Positions 15,539-24,190 of a stretch of DNA of 49,175 bases are shown piece by piece. Position 1 is the first letter of the stretch, and each line of letters begins with the position of its first letter. Below the pieces are notes generated by a model. The model was not told the DNA's origin. It searched no databases and saw nothing but the letters and a program-made list of their open reading frames with translations. The stretch is taken from NCBI GenBank assembly GCA_937907215.1, contig CALESG010000114.1, positions 1 to 49,175 of the forward strand, given 5' to 3'. Source of the DNA: an uncultured Ruminococcus sp. (GTDB lineage: Bacteria; Bacillota; Clostridia; Oscillospirales; Ruminococcaceae). The position numbers were made by a program, and so were the translations under genes.

Positions 15539-16738
15539 ATGAAAAAAATCAAACGGACTGTGCTTGCTTGCTTAAGTGTATTTGCAATCTTCATTGTAGC
15601 TGGCTGTACATCTGAACGTGGAAATATAGATGAAGAAAGTATTGCGGAATTAGATAATTATATATCAGATACGAGAATTGACGTATATGGAATAGAGGGA
15701 CTTACAACAATGGACTTTGTAAAAGAAATGGGAATAGGAATAAACCTTGGGAATACATTTGAATCCTGCGGAGATTGGATAGAAGGAAACAGTGTTAGAG
15801 ATTTTGAAACAGCTTGGGGTAGTCCGGAAATAACAAGTGAGCTTATTGAAGGGTATAAAAAAGAAGGATTCAGTTCTCTTAGAATACCGGTTGCTTGGTC
15901 AAATATGATGTCTGAAGATTATACGATTGATCAGAATTATATAGAGCGTGTAAAAGAGGTGACCCAGTGGGCATTGGAATCGGGACTTTATGTAGTCATA
16001 AATATCCATTGGGACGGTGGCTGGTTTGAGAATTTTCCTACAGATAAAGAAAATTGTATGGAAAAATATGTTTCTATCTGGACACAGATCTGCGATAATT
16101 TTGGCGAATATGGGGATAGACTCATGTTTGAGTCGCTCAATGAAGAAGCTGGTTGGGATAGTCTTTGGAACAAGTATTCCGGAGATGACAGTAAAAAGGA
16201 AGAATCCTATGCTTTGGTAAATGAAATAAATCAAATATTTGTAGATACAGTTAGGGAATCTGGGGGAAATAACGCAGAAAGACATCTGCTTATCGCAGGA
16301 TATAATACCGATATAAAATGCACATGTGATAAGCTTTTTAAAATGCCTTATGACCCGGCTGGAAAGTGTGCAGTATCAGTTCATTATTATATACCGTCTG
16401 AATACTGCATTCTGGATAAAGATGCTGACTGGGGAAAAACAAAGTCTACATGGGGAAGTCCTAGAGATCGTAATGAATTAGAAAAAAATATGAATATGAT
16501 TTATAATACATATGTGGACAAAGGAATACCGGTAATTATAGGTGAATACGGTGTGAATCTTGGAAATAAAGATCCAGAAAATGTAAAGCTATTTTTGTCA
16601 AGTGTTTCAAAAGAAGCACGAAAGCGAGGAATATGCCCTATTTTATGGGATATTGCTGACGGTGGATTTTATGACAGAAATATATTTAAAATGTCTGATG
16701 AATTTTATGGTCTTGGTCAGTTGCTGCTCGAAGATTAA
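15539..16738 (+). CDS. Glycoside hydrolase family 5 lipoprotein (endoglucanase-like)
   Basis: A 399-residue secreted lipoprotein: a signal peptide with VAGC (lipid-accepting Cys 23), about 35 residues of acidic linker, then a full GH5 (beta/alpha)8 barrel. Family landmarks are GINLGNTFE, ETAWGSP, the arginine in SLRIPVAW, INIHWDGGW, the acid/base Glu 202 in SLNEEAGW and the nucleophile Glu 336 in IIGEYG. The pattern looks closest to GH5_4-type endoglucanases/xyloglucanases, but the subfamily call is only by eye. Unusually for a ruminococcal GH5 there is no dockerin or CBM, so it would be tethered to the membrane, not to a cellulosome, perhaps trimming oligosaccharides at the cell surface. Strong promoter; a dockerin protein gene follows. 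Confidence 0.92.
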   Translation: MKKIKRTVLACLSVFAIFIVAGCTSERGNIDEESIAELDNYISDTRIDVYGIEGLTTMDFVKEMGIGINLGNTFESCGDWIEGNSVRDFETAWGSPEITSELIEGYKKEGFSSLRIPVAWSNMMSEDYTIDQNYIERVKEVTQWALESGLYVVINIHWDGGWFENFPTDKENCMEKYVSIWTQICDNFGEYGDRLMFESLNEEAGWDSLWNKYSGDDSKKEESYALVNEINQIFVDTVRESGGNNAERHLLIAGYNTDIKCTCDKLFKMPYDPAGKCAVSVHYYIPSEYCILDKDADWGKTKSTWGSPRDRNELEKNMNMIYNTYVDKGIPVIIGEYGVNLGNKDPENVKLFLSSVSKEARKRGICPILWDIADGGFYDRNIFKMSDEFYGLGQLLLED

Positions 16739-16912
16739 ATTAATTGAACAGATTCTTAATGTGTATTTTGCACCAATCATCTGTCTGTTAATTGTGAAAT
16801 GATCCAAAAATATACATGAATGATTTTATTTTACAATTTTTTGCAACATTTTAGTCCTCTTAATTGTATATAAAATAAAAGAGCTTTTAAAGCTTAAGAG
16901 GGAGGATTTATT

Positions 16913-17911
16913 ATGAATAAAAAGTTATTTAAAAAAACGACATCATTTGTAACAGCAACTCTTATGAGCTTAATGACAATTACAGCAGCTATTCCGGTTA
17001 TTACAGCCGAAGCAGTACCGGCTTCTCAGAACTTTTATGAAAAAAATTCAACTGAAATTTTAACTGAAAATAAAGCTGCTTTTCAGTGTTCACCTTCTTC
17101 GGTGAATTTAAAAGCAGGTACACGTGCAACTGTGAATCTTTCGTATAATGGCAGTGAATCTATATTTATTGGGAACTTGGACTTTTCGGTTGAAGATGAA
17201 TCAGTAGCAAAGGTTATTCAAGCTGACTATGTATCGGGCTTTTATGTACAGGGATTAAAAGAAGGCAGTACTGTTATTACTGTTACAAATCAGTATGAAG
17301 GTATTACTTTTAAAGCAACTCTTCCTGTAACAGTAGAGGCTAATGATACTATTGTACCCGGTGACGATCTTTCCCAAACAGGAATTCATGTTGAAATAAA
17401 TAGTCTTCCTTATAAACGAGCATATAGTATTGGTGAAGAACTCGACCTTGATGGCGGTACATACTCTGTATATTTCAATGGCGGCGGTGACTGTCTTCAG
17501 ACAATTTATTCTGAACAATCTATGACTGATGATGTTTATATTGATATTGATACATCTGCCTTTGATAATACAAAGTTAGGTATATATCCTATAACTATTA
17601 CTTATAATCATTATACAGGCTATTATGGCAGTGTAACATTTAATGTTGAAGTTGTAGATGATGCACTTGCAAGATTTGATGTAAATACTGATGGAAGGGT
17701 ATCGATTGACGATGCTATGTTGGTTCTTTCAGCATATGTTCAAAACGCAGCAGGAATGAATGATGCTGACATTCAAAATAGTTTAAAGGTTGGCGGTATA
17801 TATGATGTAAGTATTGATGTAAATAATGATGGTATGATAAATATATCTGATGCACTTTGTATATTAGAATATTATGCTTACAATGCAGCCGGTTTGGAAT
17901 ATACATTCTAA
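16913..17911 (+). CDS. Secreted dockerin protein with Ig-like modules, no catalytic domain seen
   Basis: A 332-residue protein: signal peptide (about 1-35, ending near ITAEA), a bacterial Ig-like (BIG2-type) beta-sandwich at about 58-143 containing the VAKVIQ...GSTVITVT pattern, a second beta-rich module at about 150-248, and a C-terminal type I-like dockerin at about 252-332. The two calcium loops are DVNTDGRVSIDD from residue 256 and DVNNDGMINISD from residue 302, both with canonical ligands. It would dock onto a cohesin, such as might be on the scaffoldin-like protein at 45.65 kb. GGGAGG precedes the start. The second module resembles cell-adhesion Ig folds, so substrate binding or spacing is likelier than catalysis; I do not recognise a glycosidase. 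Confidence 0.85.
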   Translation: MNKKLFKKTTSFVTATLMSLMTITAAIPVITAEAVPASQNFYEKNSTEILTENKAAFQCSPSSVNLKAGTRATVNLSYNGSESIFIGNLDFSVEDESVAKVIQADYVSGFYVQGLKEGSTVITVTNQYEGITFKATLPVTVEANDTIVPGDDLSQTGIHVEINSLPYKRAYSIGEELDLDGGTYSVYFNGGGDCLQTIYSEQSMTDDVYIDIDTSAFDNTKLGIYPITITYNHYTGYYGSVTFNVEVVDDALARFDVNTDGRVSIDDAMLVLSAYVQNAAGMNDADIQNSLKVGGIYDVSIDVNNDGMINISDALCILEYYAYNAAGLEYTF

Positions 17912-17971
17912 TACACTAATTTCTAATGCATTTAATACATTGATTTATATATTTTAATTTATCAAGCTTTA

Positions 17972-18016
17972 ATGGGCTGTTGTGAGTTTTAAACTTGCGA
18001 CAGTCCATTTTTAATT
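17972..18016 (+). terminator. Terminator after the dockerin gene
   Basis: ATGGGCTGTTGTGAG pairs with CTTGCGACAGTCCAT around TTTTAAA, followed by TTTTTAATTT. Confidence 0.8.
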
Positions 18017-18052
18017 TAAATAGGTATTATTAAAATTGATAATTCAAATAAA

Positions 18053-18081
18053 TTGACTTATAATTATTTCTATGATATAAT
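18053..18081 (+). promoter_or_regulatory. Promoter of tatD
   Basis: TTGACT (18053-18058) and TATAAT (18076-18081), 17-bp spacer, with TG one base before the -10 hexamer. Confidence 0.8.
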
Positions 18082-18110
18082 GTTTAAAATGAATTATACA
18101 GGAGATTTTT

Positions 18111-18896
18111 ATGGAAAAGATTTTCGATACTCATTCTCATTATACGGACACTGCTTTTGATGCAGATAGAGATGAGCTTATATCTTCATTACCTGAAAAA
18201 AATGTTGGACTTATAATGCAGGCTTGTACAGATCTTGATGATGCATTGAAAATACAGGCATTATCAGATAAATATGACTTTATGTATGCTTCAGTCGGAA
18301 TTCATCCGGAGAATATAGCAGATGGCGTTCCTGCTGATGCTTATGACAGATTGCTTCAGCTTGCAAAGCATAATAAGGTCCTTGCAGTTGGTGAAATCGG
18401 TCTTGATTATCATTATGAAGGATATGACAGGCAAGCTCAGATAGAACTTTTTAAGATGCAGCTGGAATTGGCTAAAGAGCTTTCATTGCCGGTAATTGTG
18501 CATAGTCGAGATGCAACAGAGGATTGTTTGAATATTTTGCATGAATATAAACCAAATGGAGTTATGCATTGTTTCAGCGGCAGTGCTGAAACTGCTAAAA
18601 TAATAGTAGGGCTTGGGATGTATATTGGATTTACAGGAGTGCTGACATTTAAAAATGCCAAAAAGGCACTGCGTGCAATCGAAGCTGTTCCTCAGGATAA
18701 GCTTGTACTTGAAACAGATTGTCCATATATGGCACCTGTACCTTATAGGGGAAAACGTTGTGACAGCAGTATGATAATTCATACAGCAGGTGCAGCAGCA
18801 GCTGTTCTTGGAAAAAGCACAGATGAAATATTAAGGCAAACCTTTGAAAATGGATTAAGGCTTTTTAATATAAATCAAAAAAGAGAGGACGCTTAA
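18111..18896 (+). CDS. TatD family metal-dependent deoxyribonuclease
   Basis: TatD proteins are TIM-barrel metallohydrolases with 3'-5' exonuclease or DNase activity. The 261-residue protein carries the metal ligands in order: HSHYTD at the N-terminus, GEIGLDYHY near residue 95, VIVHSRDA near 128, MHCFSG near 152 and the TDCPYMAP segment near 203. Length is typical. AGGAG lies 7 nt before the start. It is followed after 2 bp by an exchanger gene, so the two form a small operon without an obvious functional link. In many genomes this gene is called tatD or ycfH; which of the paralogues it is cannot be decided. Confidence 0.93.
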   Translation: MEKIFDTHSHYTDTAFDADRDELISSLPEKNVGLIMQACTDLDDALKIQALSDKYDFMYASVGIHPENIADGVPADAYDRLLQLAKHNKVLAVGEIGLDYHYEGYDRQAQIELFKMQLELAKELSLPVIVHSRDATEDCLNILHEYKPNGVMHCFSGSAETAKIIVGLGMYIGFTGVLTFKNAKKALRAIEAVPQDKLVLETDCPYMAPVPYRGKRCDSSMIIHTAGAAAAVLGKSTDEILRQTFENGLRLFNINQKREDA

Positions 18897-18898
18897 AA

Positions 18899-19888
18899 AT
18901 GACAATTCTTTATATGCTGCTTGCTATAGTTGGACTTGTTGCAAGCTTTATACTTCTTGTAAAAGGAGCAGATTATTTCGTTGATGGATGTGTATCTATC
19001 GCAAAGCTTTTAAAAGTACCAAATCTTATAATAGGTCTTACGATAGTTGCAATGGGAACAAGCGCTCCTGAAGCAGCAGTAAGTATTTCCGGTGCTGTTA
19101 GAGATCCGTCAAATTCAGGTATAACTTTGGGAAATCTGCTTGGCTCTAATCTTCTTAATATTTTAATAATACTGGGAATTTCGGCAATTATAGTTCCGAT
19201 GAGTGTTGATAAGTCACTTTTGAAGAAAGATTTCCCATTACTTATTGGTTCGGCAATAATAGTACCGCTGCTCTTTTGGGCATTTGGATACAAGGCAACA
19301 CGACTTACAGGTGTTATGATTCTTGCATTTTTTGCAGTATTTATGATATGGACTATAATGAATGCATTATCAAGCAGAAAACAGGCAAAAAATGCTGTTA
19401 GCGATGATGTTTCCGATGATGCTCCTATGTCTAAGTTAAAGAGCATTATATATGCAGTATGTGGACTTGCTGTAGTAATAGGCGGCGGTCAGCTGGCTGT
19501 ATATTGTGCAAAGTATATTGCACGTGGCATAGGAATAAGTGAAACTCTTATAGGCCTTACAGTAGTTGCACTTGGTACATCTTTGCCGGAGCTTATAACA
19601 TCAGTAGTTGCAGCGAAAAAAGGCAACAGCGATCTGGCACTTGGCAATGTAATTGGTTCAAACCTGTTTAATGTGTTGTTTGTATTGGGCTTATCATTGA
19701 TTATATCGCCTATTTCTGTTACAATGGATAATATGTTCGATGCACTTGCAGTGCTTGCAACATCTATATTATGCTATATATTTGCTGCAACAGGAAAAAT
19801 AGGCAGGGCAAAGGGAATTGTGTTTTTGCTTTGTTATGGAGTATATTTAACGTATATTATTGTAAGAGATTTTACGGTGGTTATATAA
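18899..19888 (+). CDS. Calcium/sodium antiporter (CaCA family, YrbG-like)
   Basis: A 329-residue membrane antiporter with the two inverted alpha-repeats typical of the CaCA superfamily: first repeat with GTSAPEAAVS and GNLLGSNLLNIL (residues about 50-90), second with GTSLPELITS and GNVIGSNLFNVL (about 225-265). About ten hydrophobic helices are visible, with a polar loop between the halves (about 160-185). It would exchange Na+ for Ca2+ or a similar cation at the cell membrane. It begins 2 bp after tatD, with GAGAGGA as ribosome site inside the end of tatD. Confidence 0.93.
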   Translation: MTILYMLLAIVGLVASFILLVKGADYFVDGCVSIAKLLKVPNLIIGLTIVAMGTSAPEAAVSISGAVRDPSNSGITLGNLLGSNLLNILIILGISAIIVPMSVDKSLLKKDFPLLIGSAIIVPLLFWAFGYKATRLTGVMILAFFAVFMIWTIMNALSSRKQAKNAVSDDVSDDAPMSKLKSIIYAVCGLAVVIGGGQLAVYCAKYIARGIGISETLIGLTVVALGTSLPELITSVVAAKKGNSDLALGNVIGSNLFNVLFVLGLSLIISPISVTMDNMFDALAVLATSILCYIFAATGKIGRAKGIVFLLCYGVYLTYIIVRDFTVVI

Positions 19889-19922
19889 TATAAAAACTTG
19901 TTCTAATAAAAAATGAAAAAAA

Positions 19923-19963
19923 TAGGCTGATGCAAATTCAAAATTTGTATCAGCCTGTTTTTA
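19923..19963. terminator. Terminator between convergent genes
   Basis: AGGCTGATGCAAATT pairs imperfectly with AATTTGTATCAGCCT around a few bases, with a T-run on the right and an A-run on the left. Serves the exchanger gene (plus) and luxS (minus). Confidence 0.85.
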
Positions 19964-20425
19964 TTATTCATCATAACTCATACTATCAGGAGTTACATTC
20001 TCCAGAATCTTGCAATAATTCCTTGCATCAGATTTTGCAGCATCTAAATCGTGTTCTAAATAGTTTCCGCATTCTTCTCTTTTACTGCCCGGTATTTCGC
20101 CGCTGAAATCAGCTATAAATTCAAATGCCAATTTGAGCAATTTTATTAGTTCATCAGCTGGTACGCTGTCACGCATGATAAGATAAAATCCCGTTCTGCA
20201 TCCCATAGGACCTGCATATATAACCTCATCTGAATAATTTGAGTTTCTTACATATGTTGCAAGCAAATGTTCTATTGTATGAAGTGACTTAGGAGATATA
20301 TAATCACCGCTATTTGGCACTTTCATTCTAAGGTCATATGTTATTGCATCACCATCTTTGCGAGATATATATACCCCCGGTTTCAGTTTGTCATGATTTA
20401 CTGTAAAGCTTGCTATTTTTCTCAT
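19964..20425 (-). CDS. luxS: S-ribosylhomocysteine lyase (LuxS)
   Basis: LuxS splits S-ribosylhomocysteine into homocysteine and DPD, the precursor of autoinducer-2, within the activated methyl cycle. The 153-residue product has the zinc ligands in SLHTIEHLLAT (His 49 and His 53) and in EECGNYLEHDL (Cys near 118), and the catalytic Cys 76 in GPMGCRTGFY. Length fits the family. It is the first gene past a terminator and lies 29 bp downstream of a small lipoprotein gene, so it may be read from the same minus-strand transcript. No Pfs nucleosidase gene is adjacent. Whether AI-2 acts as a signal here is unknown. Confidence 0.97.
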   Translation of the reverse strand: MRKIASFTVNHDKLKPGVYISRKDGDAITYDLRMKVPNSGDYISPKSLHTIEHLLATYVRNSNYSDEVIYAGPMGCRTGFYLIMRDSVPADELIKLLKLAFEFIADFSGEIPGSKREECGNYLEHDLDAAKSDARNYCKILENVTPDSMSYDE

Positions 20426-20454
20426 AATATTAAAAGCCCCTATTCTTTTTAATT

Positions 20455-20823
20455 TTATTCGATCCAGCCCATTGAGGTGAGTTCTTCCAGAATGTTACTG
20501 TCAATATCAGATCTTTCTCCGTCTTTTATAAGTTCTGCACTGTAAACATGATCTATTTGTCCAGGATATGTTGCGGCTATTGTACCGTCATACTCAATTT
20601 TTATAACATCGCCGTCAGTAAATTCCGCAAACATATAATCTTCATCAGTTTGCATTGTGCATGGACCTGTGCCGTCAATTATTATTATAGCATCATCATT
20701 TGTACTGCGAAGAAATAATCCTTCTGTATAAACTCTGTCTTCGGCTGAAGAAGCATTGTTTGCTTTGCAGCCGGAGAGAATTATTCCCGTGCATAAAATC
20801 AGTGCTGATATAAATTTTTTCAT
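20455..20823 (-). CDS. Small predicted lipoprotein
   Basis: A 122-residue protein with a lipoprotein signal peptide (ILSGC, Cys 19) and an acidic mature part of about 100 residues that I do not recognise. The mature part alternates hydrophobic and acidic residues (several strands such as DDAIIIIDGTGPC and DGDVIKIEYDG), suggesting a small beta fold of the kind seen in DUF3221-like lipoproteins, though I cannot confirm this. AGGAG lies 7-8 nt before the start. It sits 16 bp after the HtrA-like gene on the same strand, so it may be cotranscribed with that envelope protease. Confidence 0.75.
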   Translation of the reverse strand: MKKFISALILCTGIILSGCKANNASSAEDRVYTEGLFLRSTNDDAIIIIDGTGPCTMQTDEDYMFAEFTDGDVIKIEYDGTIAATYPGQIDHVYSAELIKDGERSDIDSNILEELTSMGWIE

Positions 20824-20839
20824 AAGTTTTTCTCCTCAA

Positions 20840-22528
20840 TTAAAAGTCGCCTGAAGTATCCTCCATCAACTTAAATTTAATGGTGAAAGTTTTTTCTTCC
20901 GGTTTATTTTTATTGCTGCTTTTCAGTGGCAGTGAATAACGTCTGCATTCAGCTGTAAGCTGATCTCCTGCTTTGCAGCTGCTGATAATTTCATTAAGGT
21001 CGTCATAATCATTTACTTTTTTGCCGTTTACAGAGATGATAATGTCATTTTCCTTAAGTTCAGTATTTGCAATATCGCAGTCAGGACTTATTTCTGTTAT
21101 CAAAATACCTTCTTCACATGGTGAATCGCTTATTCCAAGTTCAGCACAATATTCTTCTTGAATTTCTTCCATATACATAGGTGCAAATGTGATTCCAATA
21201 CGTACACGTCCGCTTATATAACCGTTTTCTATCAGTTCTTCTGCAATAGGCATTGCTTGATCTATTGATATTGCAAAGCCAAGTCCTTCGTAAGCTGAAC
21301 CGCCGTAATATGAATTTGTATATTTTGATGAGGTAACGCCCACTACTTGACCGTACATATTTACAAGAGCACCGCCGGAGTTTCCGGGACTTATAGCAGC
21401 ATCAGTTTGAATACAGTCCATGTAAAAACCTGTAGAACCGTTTCTGATCTGTCTGCCAAGAGCTGACACGATTCCTGATGTTATTGTATTTGTAAGTCCG
21501 GCTGGATTTCCTACTGCTACAACTTCTTCGCCTACATTTAGTTCATCTGAATAGCCTATAACAGCCGGTACAAGATTTTTTGCATTAGTGCGTATTACTG
21601 CAAGATCTGATTTGCCGTCATAGCCTATAAGCTCGGCTTCATACTGCTTATCTTTGTTGTCATAAAGCGTTATTTCATATGAATCGAAACCTTTTACAAC
21701 GTGTGCGTTTGTAAGGATATATCCATCTTCTGTAAGAATTATTCCCGAACCAGTACTTGCGATTTCTCCATCAGAATATGCTGAGATCTGCACAATAGAT
21801 GGACCTACAATAGCGGCTAATTCTTCAATAGTATATGTTCCGTCATCGTTTGATTTAATAGAAGGTGTGTTTTCCGGTTTGCCTTCACGATATATAACAA
21901 CACTTTCGCTTCCACCGGGTTTGCTTTTGCCTGAATTATTATTTGATTGTTCGCTTGTATCATTTGTAGAATAATTTGGTTCTGCACTGTAATTTTTATA
22001 TAGTACAACATCGCTTATAATGCAATATACAAAAACAAGTGTGATCAATAGCACACCGATTTTTAAAATAAGAGCTAATCTTTTTTGTCCGTCTGTAAGC
22101 GGCACTACTGTTTTGGTCTTTTTTTTCGGCTGGTTGTATGTTTGATTATATTGCTGATTATACTGCGGATAGTTTTGATATTGCATATTATATGGCTGTG
22201 GATTATATGGTTGATTATACTGCTGATATGATTGATAATTCTGCTTAAAGTTATTATATGAGTTATATTGATTCTGCATATTGTTTGGTGTATAGTTGTT
22301 GATTTCAGAATTTTTAATATGCTCTGAAGTATGTGACTCTTCTTCTGATGGGTTAATATTTAAAGAGTCTATGTTTGGTGTATTATCAAACTGTTCTGTG
22401 CATTCATTGGTATTGTTTTCCAATGAGTCTGCGTTTTGGCTTTTATCTATATTTAAATTTTCATCGTTTGAAGCACTTGGAATATTTTGAGCATCAGAAT
22501 CACCGTTTATAATATTTTCGTCCATCAT
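20840..22528 (-). CDS. HtrA/DegP-like membrane-anchored serine protease with PDZ domain
   Basis: A 562-residue envelope quality-control protease. Residues 1-135 are cytoplasmic and low complexity: first acidic and Asn/Ser-rich, then a Tyr/Asn/Gln/Pro-rich stretch with repeated QYN-type units (about 85-133). A single membrane helix spans about 150-172. The trypsin-like domain follows with the triad His 276 (TNAHVV), Asp 308 (KSDLAVI) and Ser 384 (GNSGGAL). A PDZ domain lies at about 440-540 (LKENDIIISVNGKKV). The usual Bacillus HtrA has a shorter N-terminus; the long Tyr/Asn-rich tail is notable. It lies downstream of a two-component system but is separated from it by a terminator and a repeat. 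Confidence 0.93.
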   Translation of the reverse strand: MMDENIINGDSDAQNIPSASNDENLNIDKSQNADSLENNTNECTEQFDNTPNIDSLNINPSEEESHTSEHIKNSEINNYTPNNMQNQYNSYNNFKQNYQSYQQYNQPYNPQPYNMQYQNYPQYNQQYNQTYNQPKKKTKTVVPLTDGQKRLALILKIGVLLITLVFVYCIISDVVLYKNYSAEPNYSTNDTSEQSNNNSGKSKPGGSESVVIYREGKPENTPSIKSNDDGTYTIEELAAIVGPSIVQISAYSDGEIASTGSGIILTEDGYILTNAHVVKGFDSYEITLYDNKDKQYEAELIGYDGKSDLAVIRTNAKNLVPAVIGYSDELNVGEEVVAVGNPAGLTNTITSGIVSALGRQIRNGSTGFYMDCIQTDAAISPGNSGGALVNMYGQVVGVTSSKYTNSYYGGSAYEGLGFAISIDQAMPIAEELIENGYISGRVRIGITFAPMYMEEIQEEYCAELGISDSPCEEGILITEISPDCDIANTELKENDIIISVNGKKVNDYDDLNEIISSCKAGDQLTAECRRYSLPLKSSNKNKPEEKTFTIKFKLMEDTSGDF

Positions 22529-22557
22529 CTAAGTAATTCCTTTCTTTTATAATTTTT

Positions 22558-22613
22558 AAGGTAACACTGCACAAAGACTGTGCCGTCAGGCGAGCTTTGT
22601 GCGGTATTGCCTT
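22558..22613. repeat. Short (56-bp) derivative of the palindromic element
   Basis: AAGGTAACACTGCACAAAG and CTTTGTGCGGTATTGCCTT form imperfect inverted ends. The right half, from CCGTCAGGCG to GCCTT, matches the reverse complement of the left end of the element at 3009-3182 almost base for base. It looks like an internally deleted copy, placed between the kinase terminator and the HtrA-like gene. Confidence 0.7.
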
Positions 22614-22620
22614 AATTCTA

Positions 22621-22673
22621 AAAAATTAAAAAGGCGAAACACTGACGGATATTGCCTCTAGTGCTTCGCCTTT
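22621..22673 (-). terminator. Terminator of the two-component operon
   Basis: On the minus strand AAAGGCGAAGCACT pairs with AGTGTTTCGCCTTT, followed by TTAATTTTT. It lies 10 bp beyond the kinase stop codon. Confidence 0.85.
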
Positions 22674-22682
22674 AAGTCGCTT

Positions 22683-24188
22683 TTAGTCCTGGGTATCGAA
22701 CTTTTTAGGAAAACAAACAGAAAATTCTGTGAAAACATTTTCCTCACTGCTTACGCTTATTTGAGCATTGTGCAGAATCAGAATTTTTCTGATAATATCA
22801 AGACCGAGTCCAAGCCCTGTTTTATCTTGACTTCTGGAGAAGTCTGATTTATAGAATCTTCCGAATATCTTTGGCAGTTCATCTTTTGGAATGCCCGGCC
22901 CTGTGTTTCTTATATTGAATACAGATTCATCCTTTTTATCCTCAAGCCGAATGGATATAGTACCACCTGTGTCTACAAATTTAACCGCATTTTCTACGAG
23001 ATTATAAACGACTTGACTTATAAGATCATTGTCACCGTAAACATACATCGTATCGCAGTCAAGACCTTCAATCGTTATATTTCGTTTTTCAATACGACTT
23101 TCAAACATGAGAAATGTTTTGAAAATAAGATCATTTATAGGAAATATTTCGCATTTTATTTTAATAGTACCATTCTCATATTTTGTAAGATTCAGCATAG
23201 ATGAAATAAGAATTTTCAATCTTTGCATTTCCTGAGAAATGATGTAAAGGTATTCAGTCTGTTTTGATTTTGGTACAGTTCCATCAAGGATACCGTTTAC
23301 ATAACCGCTTATTATAGTCATAGGTGTTCTCAGCTCATGTGATACATTTGATATAAACTGAGTCTGCTGTTCATTTGTAGCCTTCAGATTGCTTATTATC
23401 TGATTGATAGAAACCATGTTTTCCTTATAATATAATGTGCTAAATTTTTCAGGGTCAAGAATTTCAGAATAATCGCCCTTTGCATATTGGCGTATTATAC
23501 GACTGAAGTTGACTTCAGGGTCTACCAGATATTTTTTTATAAATCGGCGAAGGAATACAGCGAACAATATAAGCATAATAATTACTATTATTACACCTAC
23601 CGCTATAGTTGTACGAACGTGTATCTCGACTTGGTCAGAATAGTCATTTATGAGCAAAAAGTATTCAGTTTTAGTTCCGTCAGGATTTGTTATGTAAAAC
23701 TGAGAACCATTGCTTATTGCAGGCTTTGAATTGCCAATATTAAGTGTATTCTGTACATTGGAAATTATTTCTCCGTTCTTTCTGATGCTTTTTATAGCAG
23801 AAAGTGAAAGACTCGTATTTAATGCATCTGTATCAGTGTTTTTAGAGCTGATCAAACATTTTCCGTTTTCATCAAAAAGCAATATAGATGTATTTGATTG
23901 TTCAGCGGCAATGTCGATTACATCTTGCACAAGCTCATTTGCCTCTAAAATCTTTTCAGAAATTTTAGATGATTTGCTTGTTTCGGATTCACAGTAATTT
24001 TCAATGAATTCTTTAACAGATGAGCTTGTTGATGATATATCATCATAAACGAACTGCTTGTTTATGTTTATTCCCAAAACGCCCATTACAACTGCAATTA
24101 TGCATAAAGCAACAAGCTGTACCAGAAATATACGGGAAATAAAGAAATTGCGGTGTTTTTCTAATTCAGGGAATTGAGCATTAGACAT
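22683..24188 (-). CDS. Sensor histidine kinase
   Basis: A 501-residue class I kinase. It has a short cytoplasmic N-terminus, a membrane helix at about 20-42, an extracellular sensor of about 150 residues (43-192, with a PAS/Cache-like stretch SILLFDENGKCLISS), a second helix at about 194-216, a HAMP-like linker, the phosphoacceptor His 284 in SHELRTPM, and an ATPase domain with NLVENAVKF, GPGIP and GLGLGL boxes. It begins 2 bp after the response regulator gene, so they form one operon. The architecture is that of PhoR/ResE-type kinases, but the signal is unknown; the nearby HtrA-like protease hints at envelope stress without proving it. Confidence 0.94.
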   Translation of the reverse strand: MSNAQFPELEKHRNFFISRIFLVQLVALCIIAVVMGVLGININKQFVYDDISSTSSSVKEFIENYCESETSKSSKISEKILEANELVQDVIDIAAEQSNTSILLFDENGKCLISSKNTDTDALNTSLSLSAIKSIRKNGEIISNVQNTLNIGNSKPAISNGSQFYITNPDGTKTEYFLLINDYSDQVEIHVRTTIAVGVIIVIIMLILFAVFLRRFIKKYLVDPEVNFSRIIRQYAKGDYSEILDPEKFSTLYYKENMVSINQIISNLKATNEQQTQFISNVSHELRTPMTIISGYVNGILDGTVPKSKQTEYLYIISQEMQRLKILISSMLNLTKYENGTIKIKCEIFPINDLIFKTFLMFESRIEKRNITIEGLDCDTMYVYGDNDLISQVVYNLVENAVKFVDTGGTISIRLEDKKDESVFNIRNTGPGIPKDELPKIFGRFYKSDFSRSQDKTGLGLGLDIIRKILILHNAQISVSSEENVFTEFSVCFPKKFDTQD

Positions 24189-24190
24189 TT

